DNA of 64,000 nt from Periplaneta americana (GCF_040183065.1 NC_091126.1:147648204-147712203); one strand, 5' to 3'. Positions 43,110-54,772 are shown, numbered from the stretch's first letter. The notes: generated by a model not told the origin, from the sequence alone. A program made the numbers and translations.

Positions 43110-43618
43110 CTGAAACTGTATCTGCATGCAGAGTCATGAAGTTCATACCAAAAACATAAAAAATAATTGGCTTCAGTCAAGATTATAATCTGCGTTCAAC
43201 AAACATATACTTTCAAAACTGAAGTGTTTGCTTCTGAAGTTGAATTGTTATGAAGCTTAACTTTGAAACTGATTTTCTATTTTAAACGTTTATCAGGGGT
43301 TTCAATTGATGTGATATGAATTAAGTTTCGATATACCGGTAACACATGTACACGCTCAGGCATTTGTAAAAAATGTTAAATTCACTTAAAAATTTCATTT
43401 TATGAAGTACAGATTAAATGCTTTCATGCTCAAAAATTTAGACATAATTATAGAACTGCATATTTTCGGCATTCCTGATAGAGAAACACTGATTAATGGC
43501 ATGCTATTTAGGGGTACAATCATTTTCCTTAAATTACTGCAATAATTCTATCAGTTTAAAATTACTTTGTGTTAATTGATAGAGGACGAATGTATAACTA
43601 AAATACTTTCGTCTACAC
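43110..43618. other. Intronic non-coding stretch
   Basis: Nothing recognised. Confidence 0.5.
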
Positions 43619-44739
43619 AAGACGTGGGCATTTAAAGCGATGCGCCGTACTACTCTGATTGCTGCAACACGCATCACCTGTTAACGTACTACTCAGCGGT
43701 GGATCGCGTGAAGTATTGAAACACGGAACGTTAAGTGATTACGCAGGACAAAAAGATACACAGTTTTCTAAAAATGTTATTTTTATGAATAATGACAATG
43801 AAAGAAAAGAAATTTTCCAAAACAAATACAAACTATTTTACAAAAAGCTCAAACATAACTGTATTTCTAATTTAAACAATTACTGTAAAAACCTTATAAA
43901 ATGATATAAAACGTACAATTCCACAACAGTTAAAAAGTAATGCCATAATCTGAACCTATATGTTTTGAAAGGGCATCAGTCACTAATTTGCATCCATTGA
44001 AAATAAAATTAAGAAACTAAGGAAAAATAGATTAACAAAATATCAAGAACATTACTAAGAAACAGAATAACAACAATTAGGCTATTTTTTAAACGTCTTA
44101 CTGTAGTTCTTTGTTGTTTTTGTCAATTTACGTCAATTGACTCATGCCCTTAAAAGAAAGGATTCGTTTATTCTTCTTCGTCACGTAAATCAGCAAGTGT
44201 TTCAAAATTTGGAGTTATGTCAGACATTTCAATTGTGAGCTGATAGAATAAGTTTTCGTCTGAACGGTTGAGCCAAACAAAGAAGCAGTTTTCATAACAA
44301 AACTCCGAATATGTGAATATTTTACTTTGCAAAGTTGTTTAAGCTTATATACACCTAAACCAGCCATATTTGTGCACTTGAACTTGGGGTTTCGCGCTAA
44401 CCGTTACTCCACAGGTGTGGACTACTATTATTATAAAAAATAAAATAAAAAAAAATTTGTTCCATTAAAACGAGTCTTTTCATAATGTCGCTCAACATGC
44501 TAGTAAAATTTTGTAGCATAATAAGCACCTAACATTTTCCCCTTCTTCGCAACAAAAGAATTCATTTTCCCATTCTTTGTGGAAATAATATTTTTGGACT
44601 TTTTTACTTCAGGAGCTTCCTTAGAGAGCGACATTTTTTTTAGTGAACTCCACCGCTGACTGCCAGTACTTCAACTGGTCGGACAGGTACCCCAGCTAGG
44701 GGTGTGGAGGGAGGGAGATTACGTCCTTGCCCACGTCTG
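43619..44739 (-). mobile_element. hAT element with 8-bp target duplication
   Basis: GTCTACAC flanks both sides (43611-43618 and 44740-44747). The ends AAGACGTGGGCA and TGCCCACGTCTG form short inverted repeats, one base imperfect. Subterminal CAGCGGTGG and CCACCGCTG also mirror. The 8-bp duplication and CAGAC-G type ends fit the hAT superfamily. The interior has a degraded transposase start (see next entry); the middle is deleted. Confidence 0.8.
44180..44640 (-). pseudogene. hAT transposase remnant
   Basis: From about 44633 the minus strand reads MSLSKEAPEVKKSKNIISTK and NGKMNSFVAKKGKM, then after a stop HVERHYEK, compatible with the N-terminus and the His of a BED-type zinc finger in hAT transposases. 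Near 44240-44180 a stretch ending ETLADLRDEEE and a stop could be the C-terminus. The catalytic region is absent, so the assignment is tentative. Confidence 0.45.
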
Positions 44740-45225
44740 GTCTACACAATGATGTTACGCACTTCATTTGAAGTCCATAAGAAAAAAATTGTACAAAGGG
44801 AAGTCTTATTCAGAATTCACTATCGAGGTTATAAACTCGAATTTTTCCTCCACAAAAATGTTTAACATTTATCATTTTCTCTGAGAAAAGTACTAAGTAA
44901 GAAAGCAAAATATAACAAGTCACTTGACACAAACTCATTGAATATTAGCTGCTTGCGAGTAATTTCAAGAGTGACATGCTCAGTATTCTTTTGTAATGAC
45001 CACTTCCAAGAAGTAATAGCAGGCAACAATGTAGTTTTCCAGTAATAATATTCCATCAGGCTGAATAACCTTGCAGAATTAACTGTTTTGCTGTTGAATC
45101 TTAATTCTCACAAAATAAAGACTTAATCAGTGATTACATTCTCAGGAATATTCATAGAATTCCTGGAAATGATTTATTATATATAATTCCTCAAAGCTCA
45201 TCTAATAGAACACACACGCACTCAT

Positions 45226-45500
45226 TTATTCATATTTTTCTGCCCATGGGCAGGTCTTTAACTGCAAACCCAGCATTCTCCAATCTTCCCTACTTTTGCC
45301 TCTTCTTCACCTCCACATACGGTTAATACGTCTTAATGTTGTCTATTTGATATCTTCTTCAGCAACGAACTTTTCTTCCATTCATTATTCCTTCCAGTGC
45401 ATCCTTCATACCGTAGAAAGACTCATTTCATGTTTTCAGTTTTTCTTGGGAAAGAAAATGTAGTAGCTTCCCATTGCTTTCTGCACACCACTCTATCTTT
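45226..45500 (-). mobile_element. LINE 3' end fragment, (TGAA)-tailed family
   Basis: The plus strand reads ATTCATATTTTTCTGCCCAT and TTCCTTCCAGTGCATCCTTC, identical blocks to the minus-strand LINE at 48.62 kb. Both are the reverse of the GMVNGRRV-type C-terminus at 37.6 kb. The coding frame is broken. Confidence 0.65.
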
Positions 45501-45516
45501 CGCATGTATGTGCATA

Positions 45517-45547
45517 TGTATGTATATATATATATATATATATATAT
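45517..45547. repeat. (TA)n microsatellite
   Basis: About 14 TA units. Confidence 0.9.
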
Positions 45548-45594
45548 GAACGTACGTACATATGTAGGTCTACATATGTATTTTATATTGTATT

Positions 45595-45880
45595 AGGAAC
45601 ATTAAATCCAGACATTTGAGATGGGCAGGGCATGTAGCACATATGGGCGAATTCAGAAATGCATATAGTGTGTTAGTTGGGAGGCCGGAGGGAAAAAAAT
45701 CTTTGGGGAGGCCGAGACGTAGATGGGAGGATAATATTAAAATGGATTTGAGGGAGGTGGGATATGATGATAGAGACTGGTTTAATCTTGCACAGGATAG
45801 GGACTGATGGTGGGCTTATGTGAGAGCGGCAATGAACCTGCAGGTTCTTTAAAAGCCATTTGTAAGTAAGTAAATTGTGT
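45595..45880 (+). mobile_element. LINE 3' end with TAAG tail
   Basis: The frame reads RHLRWAGHVAHMGEFRNAYS, VLVGRPEGKKSLGRPRRRW and YDDRDWFNLAQDRD, then TGA where the sister copy at 30.6 kb has Gln/Arg-Trp. It continues AYVRAAMNLQVL and a short TAAGTAAGTAA tail. It extends further 5' than the 30.4-kb copy. Confidence 0.8.
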
Positions 45881-45884
45881 GTAT

Positions 45885-47300
45885 GTATGTAGGACGAAGA
45901 AGGCCGGGGATATTCGAAGAACTGTCGAAATTGATTAGCTTTCAGAATCACAGCTGATTGCCCTTTTGGGGCCACAAAAAATGTGAAGGTTTGTAGGGAA
46001 AGTTGAAAGGAAAAGGGAAGGAGACATGAAAAAGACATAAAACAAAAAGAATTAGGAATAACGACATTGAGGAGAAAACTCGGGTCAGATAATGATGTGG
46101 GATATACTGTCCTGGAAAGAGTTAAGAGTGTACTTAACCAGACTCCATGGTGACCATAAAGATGAGGGAAGATCAGTTTGTTTGTTGTTTATCCTTGACA
46201 AATCAAAAGTAGGTTACCTTATTTTTCAACATATTTCTCTACTGGCTAATACACTTGTCCCTTATGCTCTCCAATATTTCTATGGCCTTCTGGAAGAAAT
46301 TCTCTCCAACCTCTGTAAACCACTCATTTACAACTTCCTCACTTCTTCATTCGCAGAAAGTCTTTTCACAAAGATGTTCCCTAAGTTTTAAGACTAGTCT
46401 GAAGTCACTCAGGGCTAGTTCTTGTGAGTAGGATGGACAGTCTGCCAACTCAAATACTGCATTAGCTATAGCAACCACAACAACACAGGTGGTGTTACTG
46501 GTACTGGATATATTTTCCTGGTAAAAGATAATTTGTTCTGGTCAACTTTTCATGCTGCTCTGGTTAAATTCCTTCCACAAATATGGTAGGTATTAAAGTT
46601 GATTAATAATTTCCTGTGATTGTAGCTCCTATTTCCAAATAATCGACAACAACCACTCAGAAAACTGAGGCCATATGTCTGAAACTGTTTGTGTTTTGAA
46701 TATGCAGGGAAGTGGATAAATTTGATGCTTCCAATGCATACTCTGAAGCCTGGTATAGGTCAGTAATTTAACCAAGTTTCTTCCATAGTTACAAACATGT
46801 CAATGAAATTGTGTTTGTTTTCTCTGTACATTCTTAGAAGACGTAAATATTGTAACTCGAGATCACTTTTGATTTGGTGTAAACATTTGCAGCATCAGTC
46901 TTGTTAATTATAGAGGTTAATTCGTTGTTCAAATATTGTGCACTGTATGATAAAATAACTTTGTTTCTTATATAATTTACCTCAAATGCACTAACTGGTC
47001 TTGCACCACGAGATTGTGGATTTTATTAATATTTTCTTGAGTGATTAGTCAATGGTGCACCATCAGCATGTTGGTATTCACACGATTCTCCACCACACTT
47101 AAATGCACGACACCACACTTAAATATATCTCACATAAATCACGATGAATCAGAGGTGGACTCACCTTTTATGCAAATAATTGAGCACAAAACTTTGCTGT
47201 GTGTGCTCCAACTTGGAACTGTTGTCTGATCCTCTCCAAATCTAGTAGCTGTTGTCATATACCGATAAAATTGTAGTTCTAATTCCATTCTCTTTTGTGT
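45885..47300. other. Intronic stretch, nothing firmly recognised
   Basis: The frame 46092-46391 and the segment 46100-46900 have some gene-like composition (LYALQYFYGLLEEILSNL-like reading) and may be an old transposase in several frames, but I could not identify it. Confidence 0.35.
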
Positions 47301-47305
47301 TTATA

Positions 47306-48025
47306 CAGGGTGTTTCCGGGCTGGTGTTACAAACTTTCAGGGATGATGGCGAAGGGCACATGTATCAATTTGAGATAAGAACCATGGTCCGGAAATGACT
47401 GAGTCGAAAGTTATAAGCAAAAATAGTTGTGTGGAAATGGAATTGTAATTTGGCACCATGTGCCCTCCTTCCCTTAACCTTTGGAACAATCATGGAAAAA
47501 TGATATGGGCCGGATGTCTCCTAAGTGGGTACTTGGCCCGATACAATCTGTGAGCTTGTCTACTGTTCCCATTGGCTTATCTGTATTCGAAAATCAGGTC
47601 TGCTTATTCTGCTCTCGTGTACTACTCCATTTCACTTGGAACGATCGATTGGATACTGCAACTTGTACACATACACTGCTCTCTACAGACGTGCATATCA
47701 GGGCCGACCATGTCCGTTACGCATTACGCCATCTGCATAGCTTTAGTGTAGTTTCCTGTCCCCACCTCTGAGACAGCACACTGAATCGAATACTATAAGT
47801 AGATAATGTAAACAACATCATGAATACCTTATGTGTAAGATGTACAGATAAACACACATAAATAAGGTGTACAGAGGAATAAAATTATTTAATTTCCACA
47901 CAACTATTTTTGCTTGTAACTTTCGACTCAGTCATTTCCGGACCAGGGTTCCTTATCTCAAATTGATACATGTGCCCTTCCCCATCATCCCTGAAAGTTT
48001 GTAACACTAGCCCGGAAACACTCTG
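47306..48025. mobile_element. MITE with about 150-bp inverted ends
   Basis: CAGGGTGTTTCCGGGCTGGT at the left is mirrored by GCCCGGAAACACTCTG at the right. Complementarity runs on through TTTCAGGGATGATGG, CACATGTATCAATTTGAGAT and AACTATTTTTGCTTGTAACT. TA flanks both ends, fitting a Tc1/mariner-type non-autonomous element. Internal frames are not recognisable. Confidence 0.85.
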
Positions 48026-48029
48026 TATA

Positions 48030-48600
48030 TAAATGTGACAGCAACAGGATAAATTAAATGTGTCAAGAGTAAAGCAAATGGATCAACCTTCCACATTTGT
48101 TTCGGGGTCAAGAATTTATTATGTGGAACAGTGAAATAAAAACAACATGGATATATAGAGAGGTTTTTTCCCTATACACAGGGAATTCACTCTCTCATCT
48201 AGCAGATGAGAACATTATTATTCCCGTCACAAGGAAACAGTAATAGGTAGATAGGTGGTCAGCCATCCACACAGCTCGTGTTATTCACAGACTAACTCTC
48301 ACCATGTGGAAGCAATATGAAGCAGTCTGGCAGGCAAACAGTGTTTTGCAGTGTTTATTCATATTGATAATAACACTCTGTAACACCCATTTACAAAGAT
48401 TCATTTTGCTGTATGGTTGCCAACCATCCAGCTTTCACAAAATTTGAAATACTGTCCAGGATCCCCGTCAAACACACTTTTGACTTTTGTCCTGCCTTTG
48501 CCAATTTTGAAAACAGCAAAGTACAATATTATAAATATACATGAAACACAAATGTGAGAGCCTGTAGAGACATTTTCTTAGGGTTCATATTTTTAATGTT
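48030..48600. other. Intronic non-coding stretch
   Basis: Nothing recognised. Confidence 0.5.
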
Positions 48601-48609
48601 AACTCTATA

Positions 48610-49480
48610 GGCTACATTCATTCATACTTTTCTGCATAAGGGCAGGTCCTTCACTACAAATCCAGCATTGTCCAATCTCCCCTTCTTTTTCGCATTCCTC
48701 TTCATCTCCGCATATGATAGACATATCTTAATAATGTCTAACACCGATATTTTTTTCTGCCCCGAACTTTTCTCTCGTTCACCATTCCTTCCAGTGCATC
48801 CTTCAGTAGGTAGCTAATGACTCAACCAATTTGTTTTTCTCTTCCTGATCGGTCTGAGCATTATTCTTTCTTCACCTACTATTTTTAGCACAGCTTTATT
48901 TCTTATTCTGTCCGTCCATTTCACATGCTCCATTCTATTCTCCATGTCCACATTTCAAATGCTTCCAGTAGTTTCTCTTCACTTAGTCGTAATGTTCATG
49001 TTTTTGCTCCATACAATGTCACACACCACACTGGTCTCTTCCTTAGTTCTTTTTCTAAAGGTATGCAGAAAATGCTTCTTTTCTATTAAAAGCTTTCTTT
49101 GTCATTGCTAGCCTCCTCTTGACATCCTGGCAGCAGCTCATATTACTATTTATAGTACTTTCCAAGTATTTGAAGCTGTCCAATTTTTTCACTGCTCATT
49201 TCGAATTCGCATATTTACCTTCTTCATTTTTCTTCCCATAACCACGGTCTTCGTCTTGAATGAATTTATCTTCATACTATACTTACTGCTCACAGCTGTG
49301 ATTTAGCTCTAGCAGCACATTCCTTATCATCATATTCTCTTCTGCTAACAACGCCATATAATCAGCAAATTTTTATGCATTTTAATCTTCTTCCACTTAA
49401 TATCATCTCTCCCATATTCTGAAAACATTTCTTCACTAAATCCTCCAAATAGTTCTTAACAGGGTAGGCAATAAAGAGCA
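48610..49480 (-). pseudogene. LINE reverse transcriptase C-terminal region, decayed
   Basis: The minus strand shows, in several frames, MKINSFKTKTVVMGRKMKKV (the palm region after the catalytic box), ENRMEHVKWTDRIRNKAVLK, VGEERIMLRP and finally a TGAATGAATG tail at 48620. It is the longest of the (TGAA)-tailed family copies here. Many stops. Confidence 0.7.
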
Positions 49481-49559
49481 TTCCTTAGCCTTAAATTAAT
49501 AATACTGACACACTATTTTAAAGTTTCACTCATTTTTAAATGGGAAACATTGAATTTTA

Positions 49560-49790
49560 TTAATGATTGATAAAATGGCAAACTTACTAGTGTTAATTAT
49601 ATAAGCACGTGTGGCTTACAGCTGTATACTGTACACCATCATCAGAGCCTCAGATGATGGTGTACAGTATACACCGAAACAGCTGTAAGCCACACGTGCT
49701 TATATAATTAACACTAGTAAGTTTGTCATTTTATCAATCATTTGTATTTAAGTGTTAAAAGTAGTGTAGCTACGCAAGATTCAAGATGAA
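49560..49790. mobile_element. Penelope-derived fold-back element (type A), shorter
   Basis: Arms of about 90 bp (49560-49649 and 49651-49742) with no loop. The same type A terminal repeat as at 42.7 kb, but the CCGAGATCTAG part is lost at the centre. The left arm also lacks CACCGAA inside the hammerhead, and in the right arm the core reads CAGATGA. Flank ATTTGTATTTAAGTGTTAAA is as in the other copies. Confidence 0.8.
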
Positions 49791-49794
49791 TTTT

Positions 49795-50524
49795 ATTTTA
49801 CTATAAATTGACCGTTTTCACTTGTGAGATGATAGAAAATAGACTGAATTAAAAATAATCGGTTTGTTCCTTGGTCCTTGTGGATGAGATTTTTTCAGCC
49901 CAATAGTCCTTGAAAGGTGGCAACCCTACTCTGCTCTAAAGATCGCCTAGTTGCAATTCATGCACTCGTGCCATCTTATTTGGCTTGGAATAAATAATTT
50001 TGTTGCGACTTTTGCTGATGATTTGGATAAACCAACTCCATGCACTAAATGTCTGAGAGATTTTGAGGCAAATTTTCAAGCCTAGCATCAATGTTGTCTA
50101 AATTTTCAGTGACAACTCTGTGGCATAACAGAGATTTCATAATAATTTAAGAAACCAATCTCTCTTAATTTCTTAACTATATCCCGTATGCTCATTTGAT
50201 TTGAAACTGCAGAATCAGGAAATTTTTCTTGAAATCTTCTTCTCACTGTTGCTACAGACTGTTTTTTCACAAAATTACGGTACATTGATACTCCAATAAT
50301 CCGAAATTAGCGATAATTCCTAAATCTCTTTATTTTTTCTTTCACACGAGACAACTGGAGATTAATGCTTCATACATTGAAGGTATAAGTGAATGCAAAG
50401 AATGAAAAAATGACGATCAATTCAAATTATTCAACATAAGATTCATTTAAATAAAGTAATTGAATTTGTGAATTGTAATACGAACTATCACAAATTTTAT
50501 CATGCATTAAAATAAATACATCAA

Positions 50525-50525
<1 letters not shown>
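49795..50525. other. Intronic non-coding stretch
   Basis: Nothing recognised. Confidence 0.5.

Positions 50526-50528
<3 letters not shown>

Positions 50529-50580
<52 letters not shown>
50529..50580. repeat. (TA)n microsatellite
   Basis: About 26 TA units. Confidence 0.95.
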
Positions 50581-50583
<3 letters not shown>

Positions 50584-50709
50584 AACAGCAGTGCAAACAG
50601 ACCCAGACAGCACTTACCTTTTTCTTTAAATTATAGTCCGAAAATTTCACAGCTAGTACTCCCTTGACTTCGACTCTTTCTTTAATTACCGGTAATATTT
50701 TGTCTTTGG

Positions 50710-50850
50710 AATATGTAGTTTTTTGCTTTCACGTGTTAAATACTAGATATGGTACCTAGCAAAGTGAAAGCAAAAAACTACATATTCCGAAGTGATATAG
50801 TGTTAAAAGTTGTGTAATCAAAATATGTAATATTTTGTGTTCCATAGCTA
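50710..50850. mobile_element. Penelope type B terminal hairpin
   Basis: GGAATATGTAGTTTTTTGCT and its mirror AGCAAAAAACTACATATTCC enclose a 40-base loop. The right side continues GAAGTGATATAGTGTTAAAA and GTTGTGTAATCAA, which is the outer end of the type B PLE at 9.0 kb and 3.87 kb. No hammerhead or protein remains. Confidence 0.65.
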
Positions 50851-50854
50851 GTTG

Positions 50855-52155
50855 CAATATGTACTTCATGTTAGTAAATGACTTGAACTAAAGAACTTCA
50901 AACGCATTCTTTTTTAAGTTTCATTGGTCCTCAATGAACATCACAGCTGACTTCATACTACATTTATAGATTTTTAAATTTGCATTACAAATTTTTTGTT
51001 TCTTTTTCACTGTGTTTTTACTAGAAAATTGCTCATTTTTCATTCAAATGTAACCATTCTGGTCCAACCTCTAGAGATCATTACAAAGGACAAGTGAACA
51101 AAATTTGAATGAAATCAGACACATGGGTCTTGAGATATCATGTTTTTTGTATCGAAAAATGTAATTATTGGGAAAATTAGTCTTAAGTTGGGACATACGT
51201 GTACTTACATCCTGCACTAAAAACACCTGCTGCATATATTACACCCTCCCTGTCAACATATATCTGAAAACTTGGAAATATATACAGAAAAGTATACTCT
51301 ATCAATTGAGATAATAAAAAAAATTTCAAACATTTTCACTGTATAAGCCCCCTTAAATCCTAAGAATCCGAACCCTACTAATAAGACACTCACGCTCTCT
51401 ATGTAGTGTTCCTGAAAATAAATTGTAGTATGCTAATTTTCTATGCTGATGAGCAAGGCAAACACTGATTATCCCTCTCTCAGTTCCTGCAAAGGATTTT
51501 ATTATGTTACTTCTGAAAGTTTATCTAATAAGACAAACAATTCAAATAACTACAAAATAATGAGAACATTTACTGTATGTTAAATTCTCAAAAATAGGCC
51601 TACTCTTAGTTCCAGCAAGAAACCTACTATATTATGAATGATGCTATAATGCTTCTTAAAATCAATATTAAAAATAAAAAAAGAGAGAGAGAAAGAGAGA
51701 AGGATAACATTTTTTCTATGTTTTGTGTATCTGAAATACCCTACGATATTCTCTTAGTGATTTATTTTTTTATGTTATTCGTGATATATACATATGGAAG
51801 TCAACAAAAATAAAACTGGTTATCAAATTAATAAATATATGTCCAAGTTTAAACATCTGACATAATACTGTACTGAGAAAGATAGCAATTAGAGTTTCAT
51901 GATGTTTTACAGGCTTTTCATATTTTATCCTTACGTAAGTTGACTCAGCAATGCAACATTTGTTTTGCTACCATCATAACTAGTAAATTATAAAATAATT
52001 AATTTTGTGCAGACACATTTATAAAGTCTTTACTACAAAAAAAAAAAATAATAAAGCTACCAGGCACCCAAAATTTGTAAGATTATACCGTACAATAGCA
52101 TCCACATAAATTAATAACATGCAATATTGTGTGGAGAAAAAAAATAAAATAAATT
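50855..52155. other. Intronic AT-rich stretch
   Basis: Nothing recognised. A GAGAGA-rich patch is present near 51680. Confidence 0.5.
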
Positions 52156-52158
52156 TAC

Positions 52159-52296
52159 CTGAGGAATGTTTAAGTTCTACAGAAGAGACAAATCGGAGTT
52201 TGGATGATTTCTGCTGTGGCAAGAAACTGTCATACTTTTGACTTGACAATTTACGTTCGTCACTAGCAGAAGAAGAAGAAGATTGTTGGGACTTCT
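52159..52296 (-). CDS. Host gene, internal exon (Ser-rich)
   Basis: Acceptor GTGGCATGTTTCAG precedes AGAAGTCCC at 52296; donor TCCTCAG|GTAAAT follows 52159. The exon has 138 bases: two bases finish a codon begun upstream, then 45 codons and one base, which joins GT of the exon at 27967 to give Gly. The product reads KSQQSSSSSASDERKLSSQK, YDSFLPQQKSSKLRF and VSSVELKHSS. It is Ser-rich and probably disordered. A tandem alternative acceptor (CAGAG) two bases further in would change the entry phase. Confidence 0.7.
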
Positions 52297-52299
52297 CTG

Positions 52300-52925
52300 A
52301 AACATGCCACATCAAAACAGGCTACAGCTGTGTGAACAACTGCTCCAGGAAATTCATTAATTCAAAGCACATGTTTGCACTACAAATAAGACTGAATTTG
52401 AACATGAATTATTTATAGATATGTGTAAATGAATAATTACCTTCAATGATCTGGATTGGCGTCACAAACAAATAAATGAATAATAGGACACAAATATGTA
52501 CATAATTTCAAATTACAAATTATTATGATTATCCTCATGTCAAAGTATTTGCATAGTTTCATAACAGCAAAGAAGCAGCAGCAGTAGCAGAGGAATAAGA
52601 ATAAGAAGAATATAAAATAAAAAAAATAGAAGCTATTTGTTAGTTACATATTGGGAAAAGTCAATTTTTATACCTAATGAAATAATGGAAATTGATTTTT
52701 CTCTTAATGAATGAATGAAAATACTCAAGAAATATGTGGCCAGTTGGCATAATAAGAATTAGAGATCTTGCAATTACAACTGCGGTAGGTACCTGCTCAA
52801 GCTTAAAGAATAGCATTTGTAAACACTTTCATATCATTATCGTCATTGTTCTAACCACCAACGCCACTTCCACCAAAGCACAGTCAGAAACACTTGTCTG
52901 TAAGAATACCGTACATTCCACTAGA
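52300..52925. other. Intronic stretch
   Basis: Nothing recognised beyond purine-rich patches. Confidence 0.5.
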
Positions 52926-52927
52926 AT

Positions 52928-52930
52928 TCA

Positions 52931-52999
<69 letters not shown>
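52928..52999. repeat. (TAA)n microsatellite
   Basis: About 24 TAA units. Confidence 0.95.
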
Positions 53000-53003
<4 letters not shown>

Positions 53004-53660
53004 GACGATTAGCACAACCACTTAGTGGTTCGATGTCTAGCAGGTAGCAGATTGACAGATCTATGGTGGAAAAGCATTTGTGGTTTAAATATTCTCGGAG
53101 TATTGTGTTTCTTCTTCATTGCATTGCAATATTCGCCATATCATAATTTCATCAACTTCGAATAATCTGTGTTCGTCAATTAAAGAAAAGTTGTTGACTA
53201 ATTATGTTACCTTGTCATCATCATTAACTTTGGGAATAAATGAACGGATTAAGTGAGAAGATTTGCAAGAGGAAGAGCTAAGGTAGTATCCTTTTAATAA
53301 CCTTCATATGTAAAAGTTTAAGTACATGGTCCTAAGAAAAGCTTTAAAAACTTCGAAATCCAGGTCTGGCTCTATCTTCTTCTTGTAGTTGGGACCTCGC
53401 GAATTTCGAGAGCAATACGATGAACATCTTATCTGTCGATGTAAATCGTGTTGTACTTGACTTTTTATGTGGGCTAGGATAGATTTCTGACAGGTTACAT
53501 ATTACATTATAGGAAACAAGTTGCTGCCTATACTTAGAATGCAATGTTTGGCAAGTCATAACTCACTTTATAAAAAAGACAAGGTAAACGTTTTGTAGTG
53601 CATAATGTAAACAAAGCTAGAAAATAACTTTCCACTATTTTCCATAAACTATTCTACTAC
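53000..53660. other. Intronic non-coding stretch
   Basis: Nothing recognised. Confidence 0.5.
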
Positions 53661-53663
53661 AAG

Positions 53664-53760
53664 TACTGGGTGAACAGTATAGAGCAGAACAGGTTTCATG
53701 GCCGGCAGGTGGGGACTCAAGGCCGTGAAACCTGTTCTGCTCTATACTGTTCACCCAGTA
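53664..53760. repeat. Near-perfect 40-bp hairpin
   Basis: TACTGGGTGAACAGTATAGA and on to GGCC (53664-53703) mirrors 53721-53760 with a single mismatch; the loop is 17 bases. It stands just before the TAG array. Confidence 0.9.
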
Positions 53761-53814
53761 GTATTACACTAAAAATGTTAACAAAATGGTGGCAGTGGCA
53801 GTAACATTGGTAAC

Positions 53815-53847
53815 AATAATTATGATTATGGTAGTAGTAGTAGTAGC

Positions 53848-53881
<34 letters not shown>

Positions 53882-53972
53882 ATTGGTAATGGGGAGCAGA
53901 AGCAGTAGTATTAGTGGCAGAGGTAGCAAAGCAGCAGCTATAATGATGGCAGTGGTAGTGGTAGTGGTAGTG

Positions 53973-54005
<33 letters not shown>

Positions 54006-54093
54006 TTAGTGGTAACTGGTAATGGGGAGTAGAAGCAGTACTATTAGTGGCAGAGGTAGCAAAGCAGCAGCTATAATGATGGTAGTGGTAGTG

Positions 54094-54165
<72 letters not shown>

Positions 54166-54250
54166 ACTGGTAATGGGGAGCAGAAGCAGTAGTATTAGTG
54201 GCAGAGGTAGCAAAGCAGCAGCTATGATAGTGGTAGTGGTAGTGGTAGTG

Positions 54251-54295
<45 letters not shown>

Positions 54296-54392
54296 ACTGG
54301 TAATGGGGAGCAGAAGCAGTAGTATTAGTGGCAGAGGTAGCAAAGCAGCAGCTATAATGATGGTAGTGGTAGTGGTAGTGGTAGTGGTAGTG

Positions 54393-54437
<45 letters not shown>

Positions 54438-54603
54438 ACTGGTAATGGGGAGCAGAAGCAGTAGTATTAGTGGCAGAGGTAGCAAAGCAGTAGCTATAAT
54501 GACGGTAGTGGTAGTGGTAGTAGTAGTAGTTATGATGTAGAAGCATCAGTAGCTGTGGTGGTAATAGTAGTGGCAATATGGTAATGGTAGTAGACACAGC
54601 AGC

Positions 54604-54638
<35 letters not shown>

Positions 54639-54734
54639 TAGTATTAGTGGTAATTGGTAATGGGGAGCAGAAGCAGTAGTATTAGTGGCAGAGGTAGCAA
54701 AGCAGCAGCTATAATGATGGTAGTGGTAGTGGTG

Positions 54735-54772
<38 letters not shown>

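Larger units (their letters stand above)
42738..43110. mobile_element. Penelope-derived fold-back element (type A), no protein
   Basis: Arms of about 156 bp (42738-42893 and 42903-43059) are near-perfect reverse complements. Each arm is the type A PLE 3' terminal repeat: ACAGCTGTAAGCCACACATG, GAGATGATGCCGAGATCTAG and the hammerhead core. The right flank ATTTATATTTAAGTGTTAAA up to about 43110 matches the flanks at 11.63 and 49.74 kb. No RT or endonuclease is present, so this is a non-autonomous derivative. Confidence 0.85.
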
